Assembly (NCBI GenBank): GCA_947498845.1
Contig: CANMLX010000001.1
Span: 290,746 to 354,745, forward strand
Reading direction: 5' to 3'
DNA: 64,000 nucleotides
Source: an uncultured Flavobacteriaceae bacterium
Lineage (GTDB): Bacteria > Bacteroidota > Bacteroidia > Flavobacteriales > Flavobacteriaceae
The notes beneath the pieces were generated by a model, which was given only the letters and a program-made list of their open reading frames with translations, was not told where the DNA came from and did no database searches. This document shows positions 53,953 through 63,654 of the stretch, piece by piece. The position numbers and the translations under genes were made by a program. Numbering within the stretch: the first letter of the stretch is position 1; each line of letters begins with the position of its first letter.

Positions 53953-56900
53953 ATGAAAACTAAATTAAAGATTTTAAGTGCAATCCTTGCAACGCTTTTG
54001 TGGTATAACAAGCATGCTCAAAGTGTAAACGTAGATGTAAATTTAAATATTAAACATTCGGTAGGAGGCGTTTCAGATTTTGGTCGAGAGAGGCATATAA
54101 CATTACACTCATCTCTTGGAGAATCAGACTGGGAAGGTGAAATAGATAAGATGAACTATCTGCTAAATGATTTAGATGTGTACCTAGGCCGTGATAATGG
54201 TTCTGCATCTTGGAAGTTTGCAGCAACACCAGTAGATCCAAATAGACCTAACAAGGCAGATTTGTCATCCATAGAGCCATTTGCCAATTGGTGGGATGGC
54301 CAATACGAAAATATTATTAGGGATAGAACACAATTTGCAAATAAGTCTACAGGGATGATTATGGGTACAAATCCACACCCTACTTACCCAACACTTTCTT
54401 ATTGGCATCAAAGTGGACCAGATGGAACACCTAAATGGATACCTCAAGATATTGAGACCTCTGCAGAATGGATGGTTGAGTATTTAGACAAGTCGTTTAC
54501 AGATACTTTTAATGAAAATGGAGAGTTGCTTCCAGAATATTGGGAAGTTATAAATGAACCAGATATGCTCATGAATACTGGAGCTTTTATGATTACTAAT
54601 TGGGAAGATATATGGGAGTATCACAATTTAGTAGCTCAGGGTATTAGAGAACGTATGGGTAACCGTGCTCCTAAGATTGGTGGAATGACATGGGGATTAC
54701 ACGATTTTTTTGGTGATGATTTGCACAGATCGAGAACTATTGGTTATTCAGATGCCTTTTATGGTAATACAGCTGCCGATGCGGTGGCCAAAGCATATGC
54801 CAGAGAGCAAACTGAATCTGCCTATTTGAATGTAACTGGGCCATGGACACAATGGGATGTGCTTTGGCGTGGTTTTATGGATCATGCAGGAGACAATATG
54901 GATTTTTACTCTGTACATGTATACGATTGGCCAAATTATGCAGCATCAGGTGGTGCTATACGCTCAGGAGGACATACCGAAGCTATGCTGGAAATGATAG
55001 AATGGTACGATGTACATGAAAATGGAATCGAAAATAGAAAACCATTGGTGATTTCGGAATACGGTGCAGTACAGGGAGCTTGGGAATTTACCACGCATTC
55101 TAGAAGATATGATTGGGAAGTTTTAAAACCATTTAATTCTATGATGATGCAGTTTTTAGAACGTCCTGATTACATTGAAAAAACTATGCCTTTTACCCCT
55201 GTAAAGGCTCAATGGGGAGATGTGGATACTAATGGTGATGGTACCCCAGAACATTTTTACCAGTATAAAATGTTAAGAGATGATGATCAAGATGGTAATT
55301 GGGAATGGAGCGATTACATTAAATGGTATCAATTATGGGCAGATGTTGATGGTACAAGAATAGATACCCAATCTACCGATGCCGATATTCAAGTAGATGC
55401 ATACATAGATGGAGATACAGTTTATCTAATTTTAAATAACCTGGAACACCAAGCCAAAAAAGTCAATTTAAACTTTTTTGGTAATACAGGCAATACTCTT
55501 GAAAATGTTACTATTAGGCATATGTTTTTACAAGGAGAAGAAGATGTAACATTATCGAATAATATGGTGAATGAAGCTCCTGGTAATGTTTTGCTTGCAG
55601 CAGATGGAACTATGATTTTGAAATACAAGTATGCTAATGCTGTAACCATTAACGAAACTTCTATTGAAAAAAAATACTATGGAAATAGTGTAGGAGGAGG
55701 AGATTTACATAGAATTGATGTAGTCGGAGGAGATAAAGTATTTCATATAGATGGTGTAAATGTACCTGAAAAAGGGGAGGCAATGTTAAAAATCACAGGA
55801 GCATTTTTCGATTCAGATCAGACACCCGATGGGTTTTTATCATTATTGAAATTCGAAGTTAATGGAAATAGTATAGAAGTACCATACGATTGGAGAGGAG
55901 AAAAACAAAATAGAAGTAGATATTTTGGAACTTTTGAAATACCTGTGCCTATAGATTTATTAGAGGAAAATAACACGTTTACTATTGACTTTAAGCATAA
56001 TGGACAAGCTACTGTAGCTAATTTACTAGTATGGGAATTTAGTCAGGAACCAGGAAGAACAGAAGACATTAATGAGCCAGAAGATATTGCAGTTACTGGG
56101 ATAGATTTACCAGAAAGTGAGGAAGTTGAAAAAGGACTGCTACTACAGTTACATACAAGTTTAACACCAGGAAATGCTACTAATCAATTGGTTAATTGGA
56201 GTTCTAGTGATGAAACAATAGCCACTGTTGATTCTTCAGGTAATGTTACTGGAATTTCTCAAGGTAATGCTACTATCACAGCGACAACTGTAGATGGGAA
56301 TTTTTCAGATACAAGCTTAATTACTGTGATTGTTATACCTAAACCAGTTACGGGAATTGAAATAATTACAAAAAATGTAGAATTAGAAGAGGGTGAAAAT
56401 AGAACTTTAACGGCAACAATAATTCCTTCTTTCGCTACTAATAAAACATTAAGTTGGAGCTCAAGCAATGAAGATATAGCAACAGTAAATTCTACTGGTG
56501 TTGTTACTGCATTAAAAAGTGGAAATACAACCATTACAGTTATAAGTGATGACGGGGATTTTACAGATACTAGTAACGTTACTGTTACACCTCAAAGAAT
56601 AAGAACAGGTAGTTCGTTAGTTATTGAAGCAGAAGATTTTTTAGAAACAGGGGGAAGCTATGTTGATGGAACTGTTACTGGAGGAGGAGTTAATAAAACT
56701 AGTCTAGGGATCAATTTTGTAAATACTAACGACTGGGCAACATATACATTAAATGTTCCAGAAGAAGAAGGTACAGCAGATTATGAAATTGTTTTTATGA
56801 TTTCTTCACCTTCAGATGGTGCAAGAATAACAATACAAATAGACGGGGAAGAAGTTTCAGCCGATAATGTAGCTAATAATGGTGAATGGGATAATTATCA

Positions 56901-57294
56901 AGAGCTAGAGGCTGGGAGTAATGTACTTTCTTTAACACCAGGAACACATCAAGTTAGAATTCAGGCTTCCAGTGCAACTGAATGGCAATGGAATTTAGAT
57001 AAGATTATATTCCATAAATTAGAAGCTTTATCAACTAGTAATGTGTTTATTGATAGTGATGCAATTACTGTTTATCCGGTTCCAGCATCCAATGTAATAA
57101 ACGTAGATATAAAAAATGCTGATAGTAGTGTTGAGGTTTCTCTTATGAGTATCTATGGAGTAGAAATTAAAAAGGCGTTGTATAAACCAAATTTTCAGTT
57201 TAAAATAAATGATTTAAGTAATGGGATTTATTTTGTTACTGTTAAAAATAAAGGTAAACAAGTAGCAAAAACTAAAAAGGTAATAGTCAATTAA
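53953..57294 (+). CDS. Secreted GH86 beta-agarase/porphyranase with Ig-like, CBM6 and T9SS sorting domains
   Basis: A 1113-residue secreted enzyme. Signal peptide to about residue 22; GH86 catalytic region (about 28-530) beginning NIKHSVGGVSDFGRERHITL; predicted acid/base Glu202 in VINEPDML and nucleophile Glu369 in LVISEYGAV. A linker region and beta-sandwich follow (about 540-700), then two Big_2 Ig-like domains (about 705-793 and 796-878; WSSSDETIATVDSSGNVTGI and its near copy), a CBM6 (about 881-1020; LVIEAEDF, DKIIFHKL) and a type IX sorting tail (about 1036-1113; VYPVPASNVINV). Endo-acting on agar or porphyran. Confidence 0.93.
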   Translation: MKTKLKILSAILATLLWYNKHAQSVNVDVNLNIKHSVGGVSDFGRERHITLHSSLGESDWEGEIDKMNYLLNDLDVYLGRDNGSASWKFAATPVDPNRPNKADLSSIEPFANWWDGQYENIIRDRTQFANKSTGMIMGTNPHPTYPTLSYWHQSGPDGTPKWIPQDIETSAEWMVEYLDKSFTDTFNENGELLPEYWEVINEPDMLMNTGAFMITNWEDIWEYHNLVAQGIRERMGNRAPKIGGMTWGLHDFFGDDLHRSRTIGYSDAFYGNTAADAVAKAYAREQTESAYLNVTGPWTQWDVLWRGFMDHAGDNMDFYSVHVYDWPNYAASGGAIRSGGHTEAMLEMIEWYDVHENGIENRKPLVISEYGAVQGAWEFTTHSRRYDWEVLKPFNSMMMQFLERPDYIEKTMPFTPVKAQWGDVDTNGDGTPEHFYQYKMLRDDDQDGNWEWSDYIKWYQLWADVDGTRIDTQSTDADIQVDAYIDGDTVYLILNNLEHQAKKVNLNFFGNTGNTLENVTIRHMFLQGEEDVTLSNNMVNEAPGNVLLAADGTMILKYKYANAVTINETSIEKKYYGNSVGGGDLHRIDVVGGDKVFHIDGVNVPEKGEAMLKITGAFFDSDQTPDGFLSLLKFEVNGNSIEVPYDWRGEKQNRSRYFGTFEIPVPIDLLEENNTFTIDFKHNGQATVANLLVWEFSQEPGRTEDINEPEDIAVTGIDLPESEEVEKGLLLQLHTSLTPGNATNQLVNWSSSDETIATVDSSGNVTGISQGNATITATTVDGNFSDTSLITVIVIPKPVTGIEIITKNVELEEGENRTLTATIIPSFATNKTLSWSSSNEDIATVNSTGVVTALKSGNTTITVISDDGDFTDTSNVTVTPQRIRTGSSLVIEAEDFLETGGSYVDGTVTGGGVNKTSLGINFVNTNDWATYTLNVPEEEGTADYEIVFMISSPSDGARITIQIDGEEVSADNVANNGEWDNYQELEAGSNVLSLTPGTHQVRIQASSATEWQWNLDKIIFHKLEALSTSNVFIDSDAITVYPVPASNVINVDIKNADSSVEVSLMSIYGVEIKKALYKPNFQFKINDLSNGIYFVTVKNKGKQVAKTKKVIVN

Positions 57295-57314
57295 GGACTA
57301 AGATTAGATACTAT

Positions 57315-57354
57315 AAATAGGCGAAACTTAAAATTTAAGTTTCGCCTATTTTTT
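57315..57354 (+). terminator. Terminator after GH86
   Basis: An 18-bp perfect stem (57315-57332 with 57334-57351), with a T-run at 57349-57354. A strong intrinsic terminator. Confidence 0.85.
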
Positions 57355-57451
57355 GTTAATAACCTATCTTTTCTTTAACATTTTTGGTATGATTTAATGC
57401 CTAATTTTATAGTGCTACTAGTCCAGTTTGCAACCTTAAATTTTAGTTATT

Positions 57452-58525
57452 ATGAATCCCAAGTCTGTTATAAAAGGTCGTGGCGCTCAGGGCAACGTAC
57501 CTAATCGTTTTTTCGAATTACGTCATGATATACGTGACGATTTTCTTGAGTTTTGCAGAAAAGAAGGTGAAGCTGCAGATAAAAATACAACCCGCTATTT
57601 AGAGGTTTTTCCAAAAACTATAGTGAATAAGGTTGAAAGTCCAGATGTAGGCATGCGTTACAGTATGAACCCCTATCAAGGTTGTGAACATGGCTGTATT
57701 TATTGTTATGCCAGAAATTCTCATGAATATTGGGGATATAGTGCAGGTTTAGATTTTGAACGTAGAATTTTAGTTAAAAAAGATGCGCCAAAATTACTAG
57801 AGCAATTACTAAAGAAAAAAAGTTGGAAGGCACATACCATAGTAATGTCTGGAAATACAGATTGTTATCAACCTGCAGAAAAAAAGTTTAAGATTACGAG
57901 ACAATGCTTAGAAGTATTTTTAAAATATAAGCATCCAGTAGCAATTATAACCAAAAACTCCAGAATACTTGAAGATATTGATCTGTTAAAAGCATTAGCC
58001 AAAGATAATTTGATAGGCGTAAATATGTCAATAACCTCACACTCTGAAGAAACACGACGTATTTTAGAACCTAGAACGGCTACCACTGTAAAGCGTTTGC
58101 AAACAGTAATGCGTTTAAGTGAAAATAATATTCCAGTAAATGTTATGATTGCTCCAATAATCCCTTCGATAAATAGTCACGAAATTTTGCCTTTGGCAAA
58201 GGCAGCATCAGATTCTGGAGCATTGTCTATCGGGCACACCATTGTACGATTAAATGGAGCGATAGGACAAATTTTTACAGACTGGATAAAAAAAACTATG
58301 CCAGATAGAGCCGAAAAAGTATTGCATCAAATTAAAGATTGTCATGGAGGTACTTTAAACGATAGTCGTTATAGTAAAAGAATGAGAGGTGAGGGGAAAA
58401 TAGCAGAGCAAATTAATAACATGATTAAGTTAGCAAGGCTAAAATATTTTAAAAACAAAAAGATGCCAAAACTAAATCACGCTTTACACGAATCTTTTAA
58501 AGACGGGCAATTAAAATTATTTTAA
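57452..58525 (+). CDS. PA0069-family radical SAM protein (SplB-like)
   Basis: A 357-residue radical SAM protein. The N-terminal KGRGAQGNVPNRF is the PA0069 signature, and the cluster motif is CEHGCIYCYARN (CX3CX2C, about residue 78). MSGNTDCYQPAE and the later ILEPRTATTVKRL complete the family pattern. The function is not known; members are often called Rv2578c-like or SplB-related. Monocistronic, convergent with the next gene. Confidence 0.9.
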   Translation: MNPKSVIKGRGAQGNVPNRFFELRHDIRDDFLEFCRKEGEAADKNTTRYLEVFPKTIVNKVESPDVGMRYSMNPYQGCEHGCIYCYARNSHEYWGYSAGLDFERRILVKKDAPKLLEQLLKKKSWKAHTIVMSGNTDCYQPAEKKFKITRQCLEVFLKYKHPVAIITKNSRILEDIDLLKALAKDNLIGVNMSITSHSEETRRILEPRTATTVKRLQTVMRLSENNIPVNVMIAPIIPSINSHEILPLAKAASDSGALSIGHTIVRLNGAIGQIFTDWIKKTMPDRAEKVLHQIKDCHGGTLNDSRYSKRMRGEGKIAEQINNMIKLARLKYFKNKKMPKLNHALHESFKDGQLKLF

Positions 58526-58551
58526 ATTAATTTTTTGTAGATACCCTTTTT

Positions 58552-60618
58552 TTAATAATGTATATATTTCCAATCTGTCCAGTAACCATTTATTTTTTCT
58601 CTGTATTTTCCTTTTCTTTTTTCAAATATTAGGATACCATCTTTATCAAATTTGTATACCCCATGTCTCCATTGGTAATCTTTTGTATGCTCTGGTTTTT
58701 TTTCTAAATGCTTAGAATTTACAATAGTTTTTTCATAGGAAATGCCATTTTTTGTAGAAGTGATTATTGTTCTTACTATTTTATTATCTTTAAAAAAATT
58801 GTCATGCACTTCTTTAGTGTTTCTGTCATAACTTATTTTTATTCTTTGAAGATGTTGTCCGTCAGGTCTGTATTTATAATAATTCTTTGTTTTTGAAGAT
58901 GAATCTTTATTCCACTTATAGGTAACTTCCACTTCTTGATCACTTATTCTTGATATGTATATAGAATCATTACGTATTTCTTTTGTTTTATTTTTTTTGA
59001 ATACTTCATTGATCGCTATCCTGTCTTTTTCATACAAGAAAGTTTTATGTTTCATGACATAATTTTTAATTAATGTTTGAACTTCAAGTTTGCTAGATAC
59101 TAATTTATCTCCTTTGTAGTTTAATTTATATATGGCATCATCCCATTTCATATTAGGAATATTGGGTTTTAAAGTTGTAGGGTTGTTTTGAGCATCATAA
59201 TTTATTGAGTAGTCAAAATTTCCATAGCCATTGATTTTGATTCGTGTTATATGGTTTTCTTTCCAATAAAGGTCAATTTTTGTAGAATCTATGTCTGCAT
59301 GTGTAAGTAAGTTATCTTTCCATTTGAAAGAAATGGTTTTATAAGCCTGGCTATTATTTGGAACAATAAATTTTTTGCCCATTATTTTTTTAGAGTTTTT
59401 ATCTATTATAAGATCGTTATCTAATGGATAAAAACCTAAAAAATTACCTGTGGCTGCAAAAACATCTTTCATTGTTTTTAACGCCATAAGGACAATAGAA
59501 TTATCTGATTTAGTATCGCCATTTGACTTGTAAAATGTGCTATATTGGTTAGTGAAAGGTTCGATTACAGGTGCTTTAGCCTCTTTTTCAGAAAGAGATA
59601 CTTCTTTCTTTTCTTCTTGAACAGAACTTCTTGTCTCGATTTTAAAATGCCTAGAATTTGTCCTATTAGCTTTGAAACGTTCTATTAGCTCATTGGATAT
59701 GCGATTAATATATTTCCCATCAGATTTACTGTAATCATTATTGATTAATTTATTCGCATAAATTTTAGATTTTTCAGGCATATCAAGGTAATAATACATT
59801 TTTGCATTATTGTAATAAGTGGCGTACCTTACTTTTTTCATTTTTTTCTTGTCACCCACATAATTAGGAACCACAGCATCAAAGTATTCTATTATAGGTT
59901 TTAATTCATTTTTTAATTCATCAACAGGTAGATCCGAAGCCATTTTACTAAAGGAAGTTTTCATTTTATCAAGAGCTTCATTATGTTTTTGGAACTCTGG
60001 GTGTTTTTTATTTCCTAGAATCCAAAATTGATCAATTTTATTTACAACAGAATAACCATATCTATTGTCTAGTATACTATTAATTGAATTGATGAAATCA
60101 CTTTTGTGTTTTAAGGTGTATTCCCTTCTTAAATTATTCTTATTATCATCATAATAAGATTTCGCAGATGAATAACTTGAGAAACTCTCACTATCATGTA
60201 TGTCTTTTTTAGAAAAGTCATCTTGATATCCTTCTTGAGGATTAATAGCGTTGGTAATATTAATACCTGCAGAAGAAGTAAAAGGGATAAAAACTTTATA
60301 AGAATAAGTTACAGATGTAACATTTCCTTCTTTGTCTTTCTTTTCATGTTTGTTTTTTTTGATATCAACTTCGCCTATAATAGTGCCATAATATGAAAAA
60401 TCAATACCTAAAGAGCCGCTAGATTTTACTTTAGAAAATCCATTAAGAATAATAGATTTATGATTAGATGAATATGTTCTTTTAGAATGGTCTAAAATGG
60501 GATTTGAAGGTAAATTTACATAAGAGACCTTAAAATAGCCTCTATCTAGATTTGCGCTTTGAGCAAATAAAAGTGAAAAGGTAAATAAAGCTAGTACAAA
60601 AGTAATTTTTCTATACAT
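58552..60618 (-). CDS. Secreted hypothetical protein
   Basis: A 688-residue protein with a cleavable signal peptide (to about residue 20, SLLFAQS). I do not recognise a domain with confidence. The first 60 residues (FKVSYVNLPSNPIL) look like a periplasmic beta domain; residues about 220-330 appear helical; the second half has repeated strand-turn segments (KWDDAIYKLNYKGDKL, YRPDGQHLQRIKISYD, YQWRHGVYKFDKDGIL) reminiscent of RHS- or MORN-like text repeats. Lys/Ser/Asn-rich. It is a single gene and convergent with the radical SAM gene; function unknown. Confidence 0.75.
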   Translation of the reverse strand: MYRKITFVLALFTFSLLFAQSANLDRGYFKVSYVNLPSNPILDHSKRTYSSNHKSIILNGFSKVKSSGSLGIDFSYYGTIIGEVDIKKNKHEKKDKEGNVTSVTYSYKVFIPFTSSAGINITNAINPQEGYQDDFSKKDIHDSESFSSYSSAKSYYDDNKNNLRREYTLKHKSDFINSINSILDNRYGYSVVNKIDQFWILGNKKHPEFQKHNEALDKMKTSFSKMASDLPVDELKNELKPIIEYFDAVVPNYVGDKKKMKKVRYATYYNNAKMYYYLDMPEKSKIYANKLINNDYSKSDGKYINRISNELIERFKANRTNSRHFKIETRSSVQEEKKEVSLSEKEAKAPVIEPFTNQYSTFYKSNGDTKSDNSIVLMALKTMKDVFAATGNFLGFYPLDNDLIIDKNSKKIMGKKFIVPNNSQAYKTISFKWKDNLLTHADIDSTKIDLYWKENHITRIKINGYGNFDYSINYDAQNNPTTLKPNIPNMKWDDAIYKLNYKGDKLVSSKLEVQTLIKNYVMKHKTFLYEKDRIAINEVFKKNKTKEIRNDSIYISRISDQEVEVTYKWNKDSSSKTKNYYKYRPDGQHLQRIKISYDRNTKEVHDNFFKDNKIVRTIITSTKNGISYEKTIVNSKHLEKKPEHTKDYQWRHGVYKFDKDGILIFEKRKGKYREKINGYWTDWKYIHY

Positions 60619-60725
60619 TTTTATTATAGTTTGGGGTTTGATGTTGTTCCTCCAAATATATAGAAATTTACAGGATATAGTTAAAAATATACTATTACCT
60701 TATGATATAACTAATGAAATCGAAC

Positions 60726-61055
60726 TCAGGAAGATGAGTTGTTATCTAAATACGTGCCTAAGTTTTCAAGTTTACTATCCCAGAATTGCTCATAAAATTT
60801 AAGCCACTTACTAAGTGTTTCAAGTGCTTTAGGTTTAGCATTGCAATAACGTTCTCTACCAATAGAATTTATACTTATTAAATCTGCATCTTCAAGTATT
60901 TTTATATGTTTGGTTACACCTTGTCTGCTCATTTCAAAATGGTTGGAGATTTGACTAATAGAAAGTGCTGTAGAAGCTACAATCAAGGCGTGAAAAATAT
61001 CGCGCCTTGTTGGATCTGCAATAGCTTTAAAAAGTTTTGTTATTTTATCCTGCAT
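60726..61055 (-). CDS. ArsR-family repressor
   Basis: A 109-residue winged-helix regulator. The family start ITKLFKAIADPTRRDIFHAL, the recognition helix MSRQGVTKHIKILEDADLI, and the absence of the CVC metal motif suggest the SdpR/autoregulatory type rather than a metal sensor. It overlaps the SRPBCC gene by 11 nt and is translated from the same mRNA. Two GCAAC-n6-GTTGC palindromes upstream of the pair are its likely operators. Confidence 0.9.
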   Translation of the reverse strand: MQDKITKLFKAIADPTRRDIFHALIVASTALSISQISNHFEMSRQGVTKHIKILEDADLISINSIGRERYCNAKPKALETLSKWLKFYEQFWDSKLENLGTYLDNNSSS

Positions 61056-61476
61056 TTATTACTTCTTTTAAGTAATTGGTTAAACCATTAATACAGTTAT
61101 CCCAACCTCCATTAAAGCTTTCAAACATGGCAATTGCGGTTTCACCTTCATAATTAGATATTCCAGAATGTGCTAAAACTAACTTTGTCCCACTTCCAGT
61201 TGGCTCTAGCTGCCAACTCACAGTGGTTTCTATTTTAGTATCTGCAACAATCCAGGTGTAAATAAGTACATAAGGATCTGCTTTTTTAACAACACCACTA
61301 ATAGTTGTACACCCTTTTTCATTTGGCTCTGAAGTGAAGACATATTCATATCCTTTTTCAGCTTTAAAATCGGCCTTAATAAACCATGTTGAGATTTCAT
61401 CGGCTTTGGTAATGGCTTCCCATACTTTTTCTATGGAATGATTAAATAGTACTTCTTTTTTGATAACATCTTTCAT
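61045..61476 (-). CDS. SRPBCC (AHSA1-like) domain protein
   Basis: A 143-residue AHSA1/START-like protein. HSIEKVWEAITKADEISTWF at the N-terminus, YVLIYTWIV in the middle, and the C-terminal FESFNGGWDNCINGL are typical of the family. Such proteins bind hydrophobic ligands; many lie beside an ArsR regulator, as here. First gene of the pair and the probable target of repression. Confidence 0.9.
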   Translation of the reverse strand: MKDVIKKEVLFNHSIEKVWEAITKADEISTWFIKADFKAEKGYEYVFTSEPNEKGCTTISGVVKKADPYVLIYTWIVADTKIETTVSWQLEPTGSGTKLVLAHSGISNYEGETAIAMFESFNGGWDNCINGLTNYLKEVINAG

Positions 61477-61500
61477 AATTGTTCGTTTTTTGATTAAAAT

Positions 61501-61558
61501 GCAACTTTATGGTTGCTAAATTACATAAACAAATATTATTACGCAACTTTTTTGTTGC
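61501..61558 (-). promoter_or_regulatory. Tandem operator palindromes of the SRPBCC-ArsR pair
   Basis: GCAAC-TTTATG-GTTGC at 61501-61516 and GCAAC-TTTTTT-GTTGC at 61543-61558. The centres are 42 bp apart, about four helical turns, so two dimers would sit on the same DNA face. They lie 25-82 bp before the SRPBCC start. Confidence 0.75.
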
Positions 61559-61640
61559 ATATTGTAAAGATATAATATTAAGTAATGTTATTATAGACAA
61601 AACAAATTGTTGGTTTGTAAGCTTTAGAAAATATTTTGAC

Positions 61641-61648
61641 TAATTTTG
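61641..61648 (+). promoter_or_regulatory. -7 box of trxA
   Basis: TAATTTTG, 42 nt before the ATG. A TTTG at 61614-61617 gives a 23-nt spacer, longer than the 19 nt of other promoters here. Confidence 0.45.
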
Positions 61649-61690
61649 TGTAATTAAAATAAATTAAAAATATATTTAAACATACATATT

Positions 61691-62008
61691 ATGGCATTAG
61701 AAATAACAGATGCTTCGTTTGAAGAAACAGTATTAAAAAGTGATAAACCTGTATTAGTAGATTTTTGGGCAGCTTGGTGTGGTCCATGTAGAATGGTAGG
61801 GCCTATTATAGAACAAATTAGTGATGAGTATGATGGTAAAGCTATTGTAGGGAAAGTAGATGTAGATGCTAATCAGGAATTTGCTGCCAAATATGGTGTT
61901 CGTAACATACCTACTGTTTTAGTATTTCAAAATGGAGAAGTAGTAGGTAGACAAGTAGGCGTAGCTCCAAAAAATGCTTATACAGATGCCATAGATGCAC
62001 TTTTATAA
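61691..62008 (+). CDS. trxA: Thioredoxin
   Basis: A 105-residue classical thioredoxin with the redox motif WAAWCGPCRM, DFW strand before it and the cis-Pro segment VRNIPTVLVF. It reduces cytoplasmic disulfides. Monocistronic: its own promoter box and a strong terminator 24 nt after the stop codon. Confidence 0.97.
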   Translation: MALEITDASFEETVLKSDKPVLVDFWAAWCGPCRMVGPIIEQISDEYDGKAIVGKVDVDANQEFAAKYGVRNIPTVLVFQNGEVVGRQVGVAPKNAYTDAIDALL

Positions 62009-62031
62009 TAGCTTTAACAAAAAGAAACATG

Positions 62032-62064
62032 AAAAGGTTTGCCACAATGGCGAACCTTTTTTTA
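62032..62064 (+). terminator. Terminator after trxA
   Basis: AAAAGGTTTGCC (62032-62043) pairs with GGCGAACCTTTT (62049-62060) with one G-U pair; a T-run follows. Confidence 0.85.
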
Positions 62065-62089
62065 TTTTAGATAAAAATTATAGATAACC

Positions 62090-62632
62090 ATGAGCAAACT
62101 AAAATTACAAGACAATATTGATAATACATTAATAGAGCAACGTAAACTATTTTTATGGGGTCAGGTAGATGATAAATCGGCAAAGCATGTTATAGATAGA
62201 TTGTTATATCTGGATGCTTTAGAAACAAAGGATATACATTTATATATAAATAGCCCGGGCGGTTATGTTACTTCTGGTTTTGCTATGTACGATTGTATCC
62301 AGTCTTTAAATAGTGATGTTTCTACTATTTGTACAGGTTTGGCGGCATCAATGGGATCTATTTTATTATCTGTAGGGGCAAAAGGTAAACGTTTTATACA
62401 ACCTCATGCCCGTGTTATGATTCACCAGCCAAGTGGTGGTGCTCAAGGACAAGCTAGTGATATAGAGATAACTGCTAAAGAAATTATAAAAACTAAAGAA
62501 CTTAGTGCTCGTATTTTGGCGGAAAACTGTGGCCAAGATTATGAAAAAGTTTTAAAAGATTTTAACAGAGACCATTGGATGAGTGCAGAAGAATCTGTGG
62601 CTTATGGTATTGTAGATACTGTTTTAAAATAA
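62090..62632 (+). CDS. ClpP protease subunit (paralogue 2)
   Basis: A 180-residue ClpP without the N-terminal extension of the 27308 copy. Catalytic residues are Ser87 in GLAASMGS and His112 in MIHQPSGG; the pair GGAQGQASDIEITA is shared by both paralogues. It is far from clpX and could form mixed or separate rings. It is 9 nt before a DUF58 gene, so the two are probably co-transcribed. Confidence 0.93.
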   Translation: MSKLKLQDNIDNTLIEQRKLFLWGQVDDKSAKHVIDRLLYLDALETKDIHLYINSPGGYVTSGFAMYDCIQSLNSDVSTICTGLAASMGSILLSVGAKGKRFIQPHARVMIHQPSGGAQGQASDIEITAKEIIKTKELSARILAENCGQDYEKVLKDFNRDHWMSAEESVAYGIVDTVLK

Positions 62633-62641
62633 TATTCTATA

Positions 62642-63571
62642 ATGCATTTGCAAAACGAACTTAATAAAACGAGTAGATTTATTAATCTTGAACTGCTAGC
62701 TAAGCAAGTTGTAGAGGGGTTTATTGCTGGGATGCATAAAAGTCCGTTTCATGGGTTTTCGGCAGAATTTGCGGAGCATAAAATTTATAATAGAGGCGAA
62801 AGTACACGCCATATAGATTGGAAGTTATTTGCAAAAACAGAAAAATTATATACTAAGCGTTTTGATGATGAAACGAATCTAAGATGCCATATTATTCTGG
62901 ATAATAGTAGTTCTATGCATTATCCAAAATTAGATACTTTTTCAATTGAAAACTTAAATAAAATAAGCTTTTCTGTATTGGCAGCAGCTTCTTTAATGCA
63001 AATTTTAAAAAAACAACGTGATGCAGTTGGCTTAAGTGTGTATAGTGATGCTTACGATTATTATGCTCCAGAGAAAGGTAGTGAGCGTCACCACCAAATG
63101 TTATTAAACCGTTTAAGCGAAACAGTAATATCTAAGCCTTTAAACAAGCAAACTAATACTTACAGGTATCTACATGAAATAGCAGAAAAAATTCATAGAC
63201 GCTCTATGATATTTTTGTTTACCGATATGTTTCAAACCACAGAAGATGATACTAAGCTTTTTGAAGCATTACAACATTTAAAATATAATAAACATGAAGT
63301 AATATTATTTCATGTGTTTGATAAGAAAAGAGAGTTGTCATTTGATTTTGATAACAAACCAAAACGGTTTGTAGATGTAGAAACAGGTGAGCATATCGAT
63401 TTGTATGCAGATACTATTAAAGAAAACTATAATAAGGCTGTAAATACTTATTTTGAAGCTTTAAAACTAAAATGTGCACAATATAGAATTAAATATGTTG
63501 AGGCAGATATTAATAAATCATTTAATAATGTGCTGACAACCTACATGATAGAACGACAAAAGTTTGCTTAG
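62642..63571 (+). CDS. DUF58 (VWA-like) protein
   Basis: A 309-residue DUF58 protein. The family core GESTRHIDWKLFAKTEKLY and the VWA MIDAS-like HIILDNSSSMHY are clear; FTDMFQTTEDD follows. DUF58 proteins usually lie next to a MoxR ATPase and Bat VWA genes and act in envelope integrity or chaperoning, but no moxR is seen here; the neighbour is a clpP paralogue, which is unusual. Confidence 0.9.
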   Translation: MHLQNELNKTSRFINLELLAKQVVEGFIAGMHKSPFHGFSAEFAEHKIYNRGESTRHIDWKLFAKTEKLYTKRFDDETNLRCHIILDNSSSMHYPKLDTFSIENLNKISFSVLAAASLMQILKKQRDAVGLSVYSDAYDYYAPEKGSERHHQMLLNRLSETVISKPLNKQTNTYRYLHEIAEKIHRRSMIFLFTDMFQTTEDDTKLFEALQHLKYNKHEVILFHVFDKKRELSFDFDNKPKRFVDVETGEHIDLYADTIKENYNKAVNTYFEALKLKCAQYRIKYVEADINKSFNNVLTTYMIERQKFA

Positions 63572-63604
63572 TGAAAAAAATAACTAAAAAAACACAAAAA
63601 AACA

Positions 63605-63635
63605 TTTGAGATATTAAAAAACCCATGTATATTTG
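63605..63635 (+). promoter_or_regulatory. Promoter of tRNA-Asp
   Basis: TTTG (63605-63608), 19-nt spacer, TATATTTG (63628-63635); 19 nt later the tRNA begins. A full consensus match. Confidence 0.75.
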
Positions 63636-63654
63636 CAACCGCTAATAAAGCAAC

